A stretch of DNA of 64,000 bases. Source: Syntrophotaleaceae bacterium. Lineage in GTDB: Bacteria; Desulfobacterota; Desulfuromonadia; Desulfuromonadales; Syntrophotaleaceae. This document shows, piece after piece, positions 1 through 8,955 of the stretch. The translations under genes were made by a program, and so were the position numbers. Location: assembly GCA_041390365.1 (NCBI GenBank), contig JAWKQB010000005.1:1-64000 (forward strand), given 5' to 3'. The notes beneath the pieces were generated by a model, which saw only the letters and a list, made by a program, of their open reading frames with translations, made no database searches and was not told the origin of the DNA. The first letter of the stretch is position 1; the number at the start of each line of letters is the position of its first letter.

Positions 1-2786
1 CCATGGGTCGGCATGGTTCGGTGCAGCAGACGCATGACCTGTTTCTGGGCTCCATCCCGGATCATCGCCAGAACATGACTGGTTCGCTTCATGATGGCCG
101 AGATGATCAGGTCCCGGTTCTGCTGGATAGCGGAGATGACCTCCGATTCCAGAAAGCAGTCGCTGGCCTGGTTGGCGAGGTCGAAGTTGATGACGAAGGA
201 CCTCGACAGTATCTCGGAAAGCTCCCCGCACAGCGGCTCGATGCCGGTGGTATTCAGCAGACATTTGGTCCGCTCGGTTACGGTTTCGCTGTCCGTGCCG
301 CTCTTGCGTTTCTCTTTGGCAATGCCGGTGATGCTGGTCAGCATGAACGTGGTCAGGTCCTCGGTCATCTGCTTGACCTCGATGTTGTCGAGGACGATAA
401 GCGGGTTCTGGGAACCGTCTGTATAGTTGGCCGCATCGGTGGCTTTCTTGTGCTGGGGCTCACCGTAAAGCAGCGCCGAAATCAGCTTGCTGGCGGTGGT
501 CTTGCCCGAACCGGCCGATCCTTCAAAACGGGTCATGGGCCGGGTTCCCGAGAAATCGATCAGCAGAAAACAGGTCAGCCAGGACAGAATCAAAAAGCGG
601 TCTCCCTGTGAACAGGTCATATTGTTGATCAGAAGATCGACCAGCAGCTTGTCGGCTTCCTCCGGCGAGGCTTCCTTCAGAAATTTCAACGGCTTCATCT
701 TGCGGGAACCATCGAGAATAATCCCATCGGCGTTCCCACCGTTCTTCAGAATCTCGATGCCATCGGGAGTGATCCGGGCAATTTCATGGTCCTGATTGTT
801 CAGGTTGAAGTAGACCGTAAAATTGGAAATGTCCGAGTGCAGCCACGAGAAATGATCGCGCACCTGACCGCGAATCATTGCCAGACTGGGCAATACCTCG
901 AAAAAGGTACGGCCGCCGTTGGACGTCGGAACCATACCGGTGTGCTTGTAGAGCATGGCCGCATACTGTCTTTTCCGTCCACGATCGGGTGAATCCATCC
1001 AGTAGATGGAGTTGTCGAAATACATAAACGGCTCACCGGTCTGGGTGTGGAAAAACTGGGCTCCGTTGGCGGTAAACCAGTCATAGGCCGCTTCGGCTGC
1101 GGCGGTGTAATCCGGAGCACCGTTTTCCAGCTCCGTATCGATCAGCACCTCATCGACCCGGGCGCGACAGGAACCGGGCGGTGATCCGCTCAGGCGTTTG
1201 GCTTTCTTCTTTTCCTTCTTGGCGCTGTCCCGTCGGTTCTGCTGAACAGATCGCACCTGTTCCTTGAGGGTCGCCATTGGAACCGCTTTACCCAGCCGTT
1301 CCTGCACCAGTTTCAGCAGACGGCTTTGCTCCAGAGGTGAATGAGCCGAAATTTCGGCCAGAACCGGCTCGAGCTGGCGGTTTCTCTCTTCCTCCGGGGC
1401 ATCCTCGGGCAGACTTTGAATGCCGAACTCCACCGGCGTACAGGCCGCAGAAAGCAGCCCCTCAAATTCAGCTTTACCATTGCCGGATGCAAAGAAGTCG
1501 TTCACATCGATCTTGGCGTTGGCCAACAGCGTTTCAGCCTCCCGAATATCCTCGGCAGAGTGGCCGTCGAGTAATTTGGCCAGCTCCCGGGGACCGACGG
1601 CCGCCGTCAGGTTGAACCGTCGCGAAAGTTCCTGCCGAGCCTGCTGCTGGGGCTCATTCAGAGGAATGGTAACCAGCTTCGTATCAATCTTGTGTTCGGC
1701 CAGCGTGCGAGCAGTCTGCAAGGCTCCCTTGAGCCCGGCCTCCGAGATTTCATTGTCCTGACAGATATAGACGGTCTTGAGTCCGCGCATCTTCGGAACC
1801 AGACGTTCCCAGTCTGCGGCCCTGATTCTTACCGTTACAGGTGAGAGCGCGGGAAATCCCTGCTGCATCAGAGCGATGCAATCGGTCACACCTTCGGTAA
1901 TGATGATGTGATCGGGCTTGCCCAGCAGGCAGTCTTCATTGAACAGCACCGCATTGTTGATGAAGCGGGCGACATAAGGACGCTGATGCTCATCGTGAAC
2001 CGGCAGCTTCTTGTACTTTCCCTGTTCCCAGTTCACGTCCGGTGTCCACGGTGTCTTGCGGCCGATCATGAACACCACACGGCCACGACTCCAGTATGGA
2101 AAGATGATGCGTTTCTCAAAAAACGGATTCAACCCATCCTGACTGGTCGGGCGAAAGGCCCCTGTAGCGGAAAGCTCCCGTTTGCTGAAACCATGTTCGC
2201 CGGAGCGCAGAGCTGAAATGATACCGGATTCATTGTCGGCAAAACCAATCAGCAGGTCGTCGATGGTCTCATCGCTGATGGCGTACTTCTCCTTCAGCCA
2301 GGTCAGCGCTTCCTGATTTTCCTTGAGCCGCTGGTGATAGTAGCGGGCCAGTTCGGTAAGGGCATCTTTGACCCGAATCTCAAACGATCGATCATTTTCC
2401 GTCTGCTCCAAGCGTTCCTGCGTGAGGCCATAACGCGACAGTGGCGGCATCCCGGCTTTGCCAGCGAGGAAATCACGGGCCTGCCGATGGCTGTCGGGCA
2501 TGGGACCGGATTGACCGGCCGTAACCGTTCCCGATTGAACAAACTCGACGAGCTGGAGGACATCTCCGCCCACACCGCAGCCGAAGCAATACCAACCCTG
2601 TTTGTCGAGCATCACATGGAGCGAGCGTCGGGACTGGCTCTGATGGTGCGGACAATCGCACTGGAGACGCTGCCGGGATTCCTGTGTGATCCTTCCTGCC
2701 AGAAGATCCCTTGCCACATCTCCGATATCGAGTTCGGTTATCAGGCGGTAATATTCTCTGACATTATCTGAACCGCCCATGCTCAT
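1..2786 (-). CDS. DNA primase-helicase fusion of a mobile element (partial, 3' end off window)
   Basis: This reading frame stays open from its ATG to the left edge of the window, giving about 928 residues. Residues 43-70 form a CHC2-type zinc finger (CDCPHH then CFGC) as in DnaG-like primases. A TOPRIM-like segment follows (ITEGVTDCIALMQ, roughly residue 300), and a Walker A loop (EGSAGSGKTT) lies near residue 760, so primase and helicase-like ATPase sit in one chain as in phage and satellite replication proteins. The ATG overlaps the stop of the upstream RecD2-like gene as ATGA, which indicates translational coupling in a leftward operon. It probably primes and unwinds DNA for replication of the element. 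The C-terminus is not visible. Confidence 0.85.
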   Translation of the reverse strand, partial: MSMGGSDNVREYYRLITELDIGDVARDLLAGRITQESRQRLQCDCPHHQSQSRRSLHVMLDKQGWYCFGCGVGGDVLQLVEFVQSGTVTAGQSGPMPDSHRQARDFLAGKAGMPPLSRYGLTQERLEQTENDRSFEIRVKDALTELARYYHQRLKENQEALTWLKEKYAISDETIDDLLIGFADNESGIISALRSGEHGFSKRELSATGAFRPTSQDGLNPFFEKRIIFPYWSRGRVVFMIGRKTPWTPDVNWEQGKYKKLPVHDEHQRPYVARFINNAVLFNEDCLLGKPDHIIITEGVTDCIALMQQGFPALSPVTVRIRAADWERLVPKMRGLKTVYICQDNEISEAGLKGALQTARTLAEHKIDTKLVTIPLNEPQQQARQELSRRFNLTAAVGPRELAKLLDGHSAEDIREAETLLANAKIDVNDFFASGNGKAEFEGLLSAACTPVEFGIQSLPEDAPEEERNRQLEPVLAEISAHSPLEQSRLLKLVQERLGKAVPMATLKEQVRSVQQNRRDSAKKEKKKAKRLSGSPPGSCRARVDEVLIDTELENGAPDYTAAAEAAYDWFTANGAQFFHTQTGEPFMYFDNSIYWMDSPDRGRKRQYAAMLYKHTGMVPTSNGGRTFFEVLPSLAMIRGQVRDHFSWLHSDISNFTVYFNLNNQDHEIARITPDGIEILKNGGNADGIILDGSRKMKPLKFLKEASPEEADKLLVDLLINNMTCSQGDRFLILSWLTCFLLIDFSGTRPMTRFEGSAGSGKTTASKLISALLYGEPQHKKATDAANYTDGSQNPLIVLDNIEVKQMTEDLTTFMLTSITGIAKEKRKSGTDSETVTERTKCLLNTTGIEPLCGELSEILSRSFVINFDLANQASDCFLESEVISAIQQNRDLIISAIMKRTSHVLAMIRDGAQKQVMRLLHRTMPTH

Positions 2787-5005
2787 AATGCCCCCGCACA
2801 AGCTGACTGCTTTTCAGGGCAATTCACATTGTTCAAGAGAATGGATAGAAAGGTCTTGCGGTCATCCACCTGACATTTCTTGGCGCAATTGCGGATGCCC
2901 CAGCGGTCACCGAGTACAATCGCAGTCTTGCGGGCACGGGTGACACCGGTGTACAGCAGGTTGCGATGATGCATAAAGGAATGAGCCTTGTGGACCACCA
3001 CGACAGCGCATGGAAATTCCGATCCCTGGGTTTTGTGGATTGTCAGCGCATAGGCCAGCTGGATGTCCTGAAGGTTCGGCGATCCTTTTTCGATCTCAAC
3101 CGCCACACCCTCGAAATCAATCAGCAGCGTGCCGTTGGGCAAAACATCGATCACATGGCCGATGGCACCATTCATCACGTTCAGGTCATAGTTGTTGCGG
3201 GTCTGAATGACCTTGTCGTGTTTCAAAAATGGCGACCGGCGGCCGGGCTGTGTTTCCGGAACATTCACATTCCAGAGACGCTTCTGGATAAGCCGCTGCA
3301 GGTCTTCATTGAGTGATTTGGTTCCCAGCGGCCCCTTGTGCGTCGGAGTCAACACCTGCACATCCTTGATCAGATCAAAGCCAAGGGCATCGAGCCGCTT
3401 GTCAAAGAGGTCCAGCAGGAAATTGCGGGCGGCACCCGGGTCGGTGAACTGATCCGCCAGATACCAATCCCGGCATCCCTGTGTGCTTGCCTCGCTGGTC
3501 TTTCTGACTTCTCCTTTGAGAATAGCGGTGCTGTTTTCCTTCAGCACACCGGCTTGCCTGACCACCTTATCCAGAATGACCGTGGGGATGGCATTTGAGT
3601 GAATCAGATCCCGAAGGATATTTCCCGGTCCGACCGGCGGCAGCTGGTTGTGGTCTCCCACAATGACAATGGCCGTTCTGGCAAAGTCGACCGCATTGAA
3701 AAGGTGCCACGCCAACGGAACATCCACCATGGAAAATTCATCGATGATAAGCATGTCGGCGTCGATAGGATTGTTGCTGTCCTTGGAAAAGGACTTGCCG
3801 TCATAGCCAAGCAGGCGATGGATGGTGGTTCCGGTGCGACCGCTCACTTCCTCGAGTCTCTTGGCCGCTTTGCCTGTCGGGGCGGACAGCACCACCTCCA
3901 GATCGCATTCTTCACATACCGCGTTGATGACCGATACTGTGTAGCTCTTACCCGATCCGGCACCACCGGAGATCAGGCTGATGGAGTGCTGCAAAGCGGA
4001 GTGAACCGCATCGAGCTGTTTTTCGTTGAGCGTTTCCGCCTGACGAAGAATCAGCTTCTGTAGATTGCGGGTCGATTTGAAATGAGGGTTCGAGGCATCC
4101 GCCTTGGTGAAAATGGTGGCGATGTCCTTTTCCATTTTCAGGATATCGGAAAGCGCCACCAGAAAGCGACCTGCATGGGACTCACAGGAGAGCAGTCTTT
4201 CACTGATCAGATTGTCCAGCGATGCTTCGATACGGATGCGGCTGTCCAGATTATCCATCACCAGCAGAAGATTGGCCTGATCAACAAGGTCCTCGTATTC
4301 GACCCAGCAGTTTCCCTGATCCAGCGCCTCGTGCATGCAGTACTGGATACCGGCACGGATTCTTGGGGTGTGATCTTTGGGCGTACCCAGTTTGCGGGCA
4401 ATCTTGTCGACCTTTTTGAAGCCGAATCCACGCAGTTCCCGGATGAGGATGTACGGATCGGCTTTAAGGATTTCCAGACAGTTGCCACCCAGCTTATCGA
4501 CCAGCGTGGTTACTTGATGGTGGGTTAACCCAAAGGCGGAGAGCCATGCCAGGACGGCATTGACGCTGCGGTTTTTACACCATTCATCCTTGAGACGATT
4601 AGCAGCATCGAGGGAGATTCTGGCTTTTGATGCGATGAGCTCCGGGGATTCAATCAGAGTCTCCTCGAATGAATCGCCGAACTCTTCAACGATAAGACGG
4701 GCTTTGGCTGGGCCAATCCCTTTGATGTCCGGGTGGTTGGCCAGATAGTGAATCAATCCTTCCGGGTTCAGATCAAGATCGTGCTCCATGGCATCGACCT
4801 TGAACTGACGACCATATTTCGGATGGGTGGCCCACGTCCCCAAAAGGACCACGGGCTGATTTTCACGGGCAAACAGGTTTCCGGCAAACTGGATTTCCTC
4901 TCCGGTGGCGGTGAGCAAACGGCCTGCGGAAAACTTTGGCCCGGCATAATAAACTCTCTCTATTCTTCCCCGGAGTTTTGCCGGGGAGTTTGTTTTTCTT
5001 GGCAT
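2783..5005 (-). CDS. RecD2-like SF1 ATP-dependent DNA helicase
   Basis: The 740-residue protein has the RecD2 layout: an N-terminal OB-like region, helix-hairpin-helix segments (HPDIKGIGPAKARLIVEEFG near residue 92), then a superfamily 1 motor. Walker A is GGAGSGKS at 347-354, Walker B is IDEFSMVD with the acidic pair at 422-423, and motif VI is YTGVTRARK near the C-terminus. RecD2 proteins are 5'-3' helicases that act without RecBC. The start has a GGAGG Shine-Dalgarno 8 nt upstream. The 5' end overlaps the ERCC4-nuclease gene by 46 bp and the 3' end overlaps the primase start, so it belongs to the element's recombination/replication operon. Very probable by motif; the precise role in the element is inferred. 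Confidence 0.92.
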   Translation of the reverse strand: MPRKTNSPAKLRGRIERVYYAGPKFSAGRLLTATGEEIQFAGNLFARENQPVVLLGTWATHPKYGRQFKVDAMEHDLDLNPEGLIHYLANHPDIKGIGPAKARLIVEEFGDSFEETLIESPELIASKARISLDAANRLKDEWCKNRSVNAVLAWLSAFGLTHHQVTTLVDKLGGNCLEILKADPYILIRELRGFGFKKVDKIARKLGTPKDHTPRIRAGIQYCMHEALDQGNCWVEYEDLVDQANLLLVMDNLDSRIRIEASLDNLISERLLSCESHAGRFLVALSDILKMEKDIATIFTKADASNPHFKSTRNLQKLILRQAETLNEKQLDAVHSALQHSISLISGGAGSGKSYTVSVINAVCEECDLEVVLSAPTGKAAKRLEEVSGRTGTTIHRLLGYDGKSFSKDSNNPIDADMLIIDEFSMVDVPLAWHLFNAVDFARTAIVIVGDHNQLPPVGPGNILRDLIHSNAIPTVILDKVVRQAGVLKENSTAILKGEVRKTSEASTQGCRDWYLADQFTDPGAARNFLLDLFDKRLDALGFDLIKDVQVLTPTHKGPLGTKSLNEDLQRLIQKRLWNVNVPETQPGRRSPFLKHDKVIQTRNNYDLNVMNGAIGHVIDVLPNGTLLIDFEGVAVEIEKGSPNLQDIQLAYALTIHKTQGSEFPCAVVVVHKAHSFMHHRNLLYTGVTRARKTAIVLGDRWGIRNCAKKCQVDDRKTFLSILLNNVNCPEKQSACAGAL

Positions 5006-5430
5006 TGAGCGAACCTCCGGTGAAAGCGCATTAAAAACTCTTCAACAAACCGGCAGGCTGCCTGACGGTCTGAACAGAAATAAACGGGCACACCGAAGTC
5101 GATGATGATGGAGGCAATGGTTCCTATGAGGGCGTTTGGATGAGCGTCGCTCTGGTAGCAGGCCCCGAGAATATCCCGGTAATTGGCCTCAACGACGACA
5201 CAGGCCGCGTCATAATGCCGGAGCTTTTCCAGCTCCTTGTGAAAACGCTTTCGGCCTCGGATGACAGTGGAAACAAAATCCGCCATGGACTTCCTTTCCA
5301 CCGCCACCCGGGTCTCGAATCCCTCGATGGAGTAATCTCCCGCCGGGAGGGCCTTGCGGACTGATGCGACTGATTCCGAATCAAATCCGTAAGGCTCCTG
5401 TTCCCGGGTATCAACGACAACGGTAACCAT
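4960..5430 (-). CDS. ERCC4-domain (XPF/Mus81-like) nuclease
   Basis: A compact protein of about 156 residues. It opens with VVVDTREQEP and carries VERKSMADFV about 35 residues later, matching the ERCC4 nuclease signature (D...ERKxxxD). No helicase or HhH domain is attached, so it is a minimal phage-type version that would cut branched or flapped DNA. ATG codons at 5436 and 5430 are possible; 5430 is preferred because a GAGG motif lies 6 nt upstream. It follows the DUF669 gene with a gap of only a few bases and overlaps the RecD2-like gene by 46 bp. The context supports a role in recombination or replication intermediates of the element. Confidence 0.85.
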   Translation of the reverse strand: MVTVVVDTREQEPYGFDSESVASVRKALPAGDYSIEGFETRVAVERKSMADFVSTVIRGRKRFHKELEKLRHYDAACVVVEANYRDILGACYQSDAHPNALIGTIASIIIDFGVPVYFCSDRQAACRFVEEFLMRFHRRFAQCQEKQTPRQNSGEE

Positions 5431-5438
5431 GCCCATCC

Positions 5439-5918
5439 TCAAAACGGAATCATGTCGTCTACATCGTGACCGGTCGACGGTGCGGCGGCGTCTTCATCCG
5501 AAAGCACAATCCGGCGGTTGAAGTAGATGTTCTCGAATTCGTTTTTCGTGCGCTTGGTCACCTCGAGCCCGACATCCAGAAGGGTTTCCAGTTTGCCCGG
5601 GAGGTCAGAGAGTTTGTCCATCTGCAGGCCGCAGGTATAGAGATCCTGCTTGAGCCATTTCACATTGTCCTTGCTGGCAATGACGTTGTTACGCCACAGC
5701 AGACGGCCTTTATGCGTGGGACCCAGAATCTTCAGCGCCCACTTGAGCATGGGATTGCCGGAAGTTTCCGAACGGGTCAGTTCCACACGATCGACCTTGA
5801 CCTGATATTTCCCGTCGGGAACAGCTTCAAAGTCCTTTTCTTCAACATCCGCAGAAACGAAATCATCGTCGAACTGCGCGAGGTCCATGGTGTCATCGTT
5901 ATTCCAACTCATTGTCAT
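5439..5918 (-). CDS. DUF669-family phage protein, likely ssDNA-binding
   Basis: The 159-residue protein matches the DUF669 pattern found in phage recombination operons: an acidic N-terminus, a central beta-rich part (DGKYQVKVDRVELTRSETSGNP) and LLWRNNVI. It ends in DVDDMIPF, very like the acidic amphipathic tail with which bacterial SSB recruits partner enzymes, and this suggests an SSB-like role. The annotated ATG overlaps the preceding stop (TAATG); a second ATG at 5912 has better spacing (8 nt) to the AAGGAG motif and may be the true start. Neighbours are a RecA-like ATPase upstream and the ERCC4 nuclease downstream. Family assignment is fairly sure; ssDNA binding is inferred. Confidence 0.82.
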   Translation of the reverse strand: MTMSWNNDDTMDLAQFDDDFVSADVEEKDFEAVPDGKYQVKVDRVELTRSETSGNPMLKWALKILGPTHKGRLLWRNNVIASKDNVKWLKQDLYTCGLQMDKLSDLPGKLETLLDVGLEVTKRTKNEFENIYFNRRIVLSDEDAAAPSTGHDVDDMIPF

Positions 5919-6688
5919 TACTCCTTAGTTTGAGGTTTAGCCGTTGTGGCTGGCTCCGACTTTGTCCGGGCGGCACTCACCGCTGAACCGGCAGCCGTTT
6001 GATTGAAAGCTTTCAGGAAGGTCGGGAAATCCAGAGGGATCATCTCCGGAAGTCGGCCGGTACGGTCTCCGGCGTCGTAATTGGGGCTTGGCTTGGTGCG
6101 CATCACCCGCTGATACATGGGCTTGCCGTCGTCACCGGTTTTCATGTCCAGATCACAGAACAGGATCAGGTCCACCAGACCGGTGACCAGCTTGCGGGCC
6201 TTGTCCGGCAGGGTCGGCACAATGCGAGTGTGTTTCCCGGTGCGTGTTTCGATGTCACGCTCATGGGAATGGGAAATGAGGATCAGGCCATAAGGCAGAA
6301 ATGCCAGCTTGTTGAGAACGCGCTGAAACTCATTGTTGATCAGGGCATAGCCTTTGCCGTAGCCAAGATCGGACTCATGCTCGATCTTGAACTTCTTGCA
6401 GACATAATCCGCACACATGCGATAAGCGTTATCCACTGTGTCGATGACGATGGTCTTGAAGTCGTGTTTGCCTTCGGCAATTTCGGCACACGCCTGCAGA
6501 AGGTCATCCCAGCAGGTAATAGGCGCTTCGAACACTTCGAGGGCGTTCAGGCCCGGTTCCGTGGCCAGAAACAGGGCGTTCTCAGCATGGGAGCACCACG
6601 TGCTCTTGCCGATTTTGCTTGGACCGTAGACCAGTGCGGTCAGGTCGTTCAGGTGTGCTTTCGGTTTGGTTTTGCTTTTTGGAAGCAT
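5918..6688 (-). CDS. RecA-like P-loop ATPase (AAA_24-type phage nucleotide-binding protein)
   Basis: The 256-residue protein has an unusual Walker A loop, GPSKIGKST at residues 22-30, as in the phage AAA_24 ATP-binding family. A Walker B-like strand (FKTIVIDTVDN) and a sensor-like ILISHSHERD follow. The C-terminus is rich in Ala, Thr and Lys and probably disordered. Such proteins commonly sit next to DUF669 and PD-(D/E)XK genes in phage recombination modules, as here, and are thought to act like Sak4-type single-strand annealing ATPases. AAGGAG lies 6-7 nt before the ATG. The gene runs straight into DUF669 with overlapping stop and start. ATPase fold is confident; recombinase function is inferred. 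Confidence 0.85.
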   Translation of the reverse strand: MLPKSKTKPKAHLNDLTALVYGPSKIGKSTWCSHAENALFLATEPGLNALEVFEAPITCWDDLLQACAEIAEGKHDFKTIVIDTVDNAYRMCADYVCKKFKIEHESDLGYGKGYALINNEFQRVLNKLAFLPYGLILISHSHERDIETRTGKHTRIVPTLPDKARKLVTGLVDLILFCDLDMKTGDDGKPMYQRVMRTKPSPNYDAGDRTGRLPEMIPLDFPTFLKAFNQTAAGSAVSAARTKSEPATTAKPQTKE

Positions 6689-6713
6689 GATTTATCTCCT
6701 TGTATGGTTTGGG

Positions 6714-7730
6714 TTAAAAAACAGGGGCAGCGTCTTCACTTGCTCCATCCCGCAGCTCTTCGTGCGGGAGCACCCGTTGGTAATGGTTTTCAATGACGTT
6801 GGGGTTCTCACCGCTCCGGCACAGCGGGAAGTAGGGACAGGCGCGTCCATACTGAAAACAGAAGGCCGTATTGCGGTAGAAGGTGTTGCGGCGGCGGGCA
6901 TCCAGCATGGCTTTGGATAGTTCCCAAAGCTCACTGCGCAGCTCGTCGAATTGATCGCGGGAGATGTAGAGCACCTCCCGGTGAAACATGCCGGGCTCGA
7001 GGTATTTGTCTTTGAGGCGCTGCTGGAAGGCATCATCCGGCTCGGGCATCTTGCGCTTGGCGCTGCTCTTGCCGGTTTTGGATTTGGCGATCAGCTCGGC
7101 ACGTCGGGTTTCAAACTCAGCTTCCGTTTCACCTTTGCTCTGGCGCAGTTTGGCTTTGACCAGCACGTTGTAGATGATGCCGGAGATACGGATGCCGAGA
7201 GTCTGCTCCAGATACCACGCATAAATGATGATCTGGAAATCAGTCCAAAGCCGTTCCAGATAACCGGCATCGATTTGTGAGGCGGTCTTGTGCTCCAGCA
7301 GGAAGTATTGACCATCCTGCTTGACCAGACCGTCCACCTTGCCAGCCAGCACGAAACTTCTCGATGCGGCGTTGGTATCCGGATTGACGATGGGGCCTTC
7401 GAAGTTTTTCTCCAGAGCGACCACGTCAAAGTCCTCGACGGGATACTGCTCCGAGTATGAACTCATCATGGCGGTGGCCAGATGCCAGTCCGCGAGCTGA
7501 TGATCATCCTGTGCCCGGTTGGCATAGACCTGATCGATGTGTTCGAGAACCTTTTCGAGTTCCCGCTGGCCATGCCAGATTTCAAGACAGTCGTGAATGA
7601 CTGATCCGAAAGCCAGGTTGTGATCCCGCTCCAGAGGAACAAGGTCCCTCAGGTAGCGGTATTCACAAGCCTTGCGGCAATTGCGGAAGAGCCGCCACAT
7701 GGAATACGTGGTGGTCATCAATTCGCTCAT
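6714..7730 (-). CDS. PD-(D/E)XK nuclease (RecB/Cas4-like, phage type)
   Basis: The protein of about 338 residues carries a PD-(D/E)XK core: VDGLVKQDG followed by FLLEHKTAS, where D and E-x-K are the metal and catalytic residues. The C-terminal part has a cysteine group (CFQYGRACPYFPLC) resembling the Fe-S-binding end of AddB/Cas4-like nucleases. An upstream in-frame ATG at 7775 exists, but the ATG at 7730 overlaps the stop of the preceding gene as ATGA and is the likelier start. It probably works as the exonuclease of the element's recombination module together with the RecA-like ATPase and DUF669 protein. Confidence 0.85.
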   Translation of the reverse strand: MSELMTTTYSMWRLFRNCRKACEYRYLRDLVPLERDHNLAFGSVIHDCLEIWHGQRELEKVLEHIDQVYANRAQDDHQLADWHLATAMMSSYSEQYPVEDFDVVALEKNFEGPIVNPDTNAASRSFVLAGKVDGLVKQDGQYFLLEHKTASQIDAGYLERLWTDFQIIIYAWYLEQTLGIRISGIIYNVLVKAKLRQSKGETEAEFETRRAELIAKSKTGKSSAKRKMPEPDDAFQQRLKDKYLEPGMFHREVLYISRDQFDELRSELWELSKAMLDARRRNTFYRNTAFCFQYGRACPYFPLCRSGENPNVIENHYQRVLPHEELRDGASEDAAPVF

Positions 7731-8047
7731 ACCGCCACCTCCATGGCTGAAGGTGCCTTTGCATTGCAGGCGCATCCGCCACTGGCGGGCTCACGGTCGA
7801 TCATTACCGCTCGTTCGCCATACTCCTTGGTGGCGAATCCGGTAAAGATGCTCGCCAGATCACCGCCGACCTTGGTCGCTGCGTCGATAAAGCAGGTGCG
7901 GTTCTGCTTATCCAGATTGAAGCGGGATTCCATCCTCACTCTGGAGTGTCCATACATGCTTTCCACAGCCAGCAACGCCAGCATGAAGGTATCTTCCAAG
8001 TCCTGAGCCGGGACCGACTGATCAAAGCGATACTTGTAAGTTTCCAT
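7727..8047 (-). CDS. Hypothetical protein, 106 aa, in recombination operon
   Basis: I do not recognise this family. The protein is mostly helical in character, starts METYKYRFDQ and ends in a small Cys/Ala-rich stretch (SGGCACNAKAP). A good Shine-Dalgarno (AGGAG) precedes its ATG, and its stop overlaps the start of the PD-(D/E)XK nuclease gene by four bases, so it is very probably translated. No catalytic motif is visible. Its position at the head of the nuclease-ATPase-DUF669 series suggests an accessory role in the same process, which is inference only. Confidence 0.7.
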   Translation of the reverse strand: METYKYRFDQSVPAQDLEDTFMLALLAVESMYGHSRVRMESRFNLDKQNRTCFIDAATKVGGDLASIFTGFATKEYGERAVMIDREPASGGCACNAKAPSAMEVAV

Positions 8048-8155
8048 TGTTAATCTCCTGTTGTTTCTCAGGTTTTCTGTTTACCGAGGCCCCGGTCGTC
8101 CGCTTCATGCGGCACGATGCTTACTTACCGGAACCCCGGGCGATGCGTCGGTCGA

Positions 8156-8740
8156 TCAGAGGTATTCTTCCAATCCGCCATCCCGGAATGCGTCCCGCAG
8201 CTTGGTCAGTTTTCCGTAGAGGGTGCTGCGCGGAACGCCCATCTCCCTTGCGATTTCAGCCATGTTGCTCGACTGCAGTTTTTCGCAGAGGTCCTGCAGG
8301 TCTTCCGGCAGTGCGGCAATGACCCGTTCGAGATCGAAGCGGATGTCGTTCTGCCGTTGCTCGTTGGTATCCCGGCCGTGATGTCCCATCTGTCCATCAC
8401 TGCAGACCTGCTCGATACGCTCGGCGGAATCGTTATCTCCGCCCGGAATGGGATCGTTGAGAGAGGCGGTGCATTTGCGCCAGTCCCGGCATTGCGCGAA
8501 GCGTGCTTCCAGAATGGTCGAGATCCGCCGCTCAACAATGCGGGTCATGAAGGTTGTCTTTTTGCCTTTGGCCGGGTTGAAGTGCTTCATCCTGCCCAGC
8601 AGATCGATCATCAGTTCCTGCTCGAGATCCTGCCGATCGTCTTCTGTCAGTCCGGCTTTACCCACCAGTTGTCTTGCCTTGTGCCGAATAAGGTCTGCGG
8701 CATAGCCATCGATGCCGTCATAGGAATTTCGATAAAACAT
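8156..8740 (-). CDS. Sigma-70-family RNA polymerase sigma factor (element-encoded)
   Basis: The 194-residue protein has a region 2-like helical core in its N-terminal half (DRQDLEQELMIDLLGRMKHF, then KTTFMTRIVERRI) and a region 4-like helix-turn-helix at about 145-185 (SSNMAEIAREMGVPRSTLYG). A linker of about 50 variable residues separates them. This is the small two-domain layout of phage- and ECF-like sigma factors, which direct RNA polymerase to a limited promoter set. A GGAGG motif lies 5 nt before the ATG. The gene heads a leftward operon and is preceded by a long structured leader that shares a 42-nt motif with the leader at 12396-12515. It may activate late or transfer genes of the element. 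Confidence 0.78.
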   Translation of the reverse strand: MFYRNSYDGIDGYAADLIRHKARQLVGKAGLTEDDRQDLEQELMIDLLGRMKHFNPAKGKKTTFMTRIVERRISTILEARFAQCRDWRKCTASLNDPIPGGDNDSAERIEQVCSDGQMGHHGRDTNEQRQNDIRFDLERVIAALPEDLQDLCEKLQSSNMAEIAREMGVPRSTLYGKLTKLRDAFRDGGLEEYL

Positions 8741-8772
8741 TTGGTCCTCCTCGGAGCGAGGAGGAGCACCGC

Positions 8773-8900
8773 GTGGGTGTCGGCACGGGCCGGAAACAGA
8801 GGAAGGAGCTGATCCAACAAGCGGAGCGTCGCAGGTTCGCCTTTTCTGCCACCTGCCGTGCTGATAAACACACGGTCAGGTTTGGCTCGGCGACACCCAC
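8773..8900 (-). repeat. Leader spanning a perfect 10-bp inverted repeat before the sigma-factor gene
   Basis: GTGGGTGTCG at 8773-8782 is exactly repeated in inverse as CGACACCCAC at 8891-8900, enclosing about 108 nt. On the minus strand the outer arm is part of the conserved 42-nt motif, and the inner arm lies about 30 nt before the sigma gene's Shine-Dalgarno. In RNA the two arms could pair and fold the whole leader into one domain. The rest of 8741-8955 has no convincing gene; the small frames there look accidental. Confidence 0.6.
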
Positions 8901-8932
8901 AACAGCCTCCGCCTTGCGTCCAGCTTGTTGTC
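8891..8932 (-). promoter_or_regulatory. Conserved 42-nt leader motif, copy A
   Basis: Read on the minus strand, this 42-nt block aligns without gaps to 12474-12515 at 32 of 42 positions (hand count). The longest identical run is GTTGTGGGTG. Both copies sit upstream of leftward genes that have a near-ideal Shine-Dalgarno. It may be a leader RNA element, an operator or a promoter part; I cannot tell which. Confidence 0.6.
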
Positions 8933-8955
8933 GAAGTGTCTAAATTCTCAGTTTG

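Noticed and set aside
3..611. Long plus-strand frame at the left edge, and similar long plus-strand frames opposite the EPS genes (e.g. 34622-37033, 42034-44361)
   Set aside because: They are antisense to genes with clear domains; no family pattern, signal peptide or ribosome site supports them.
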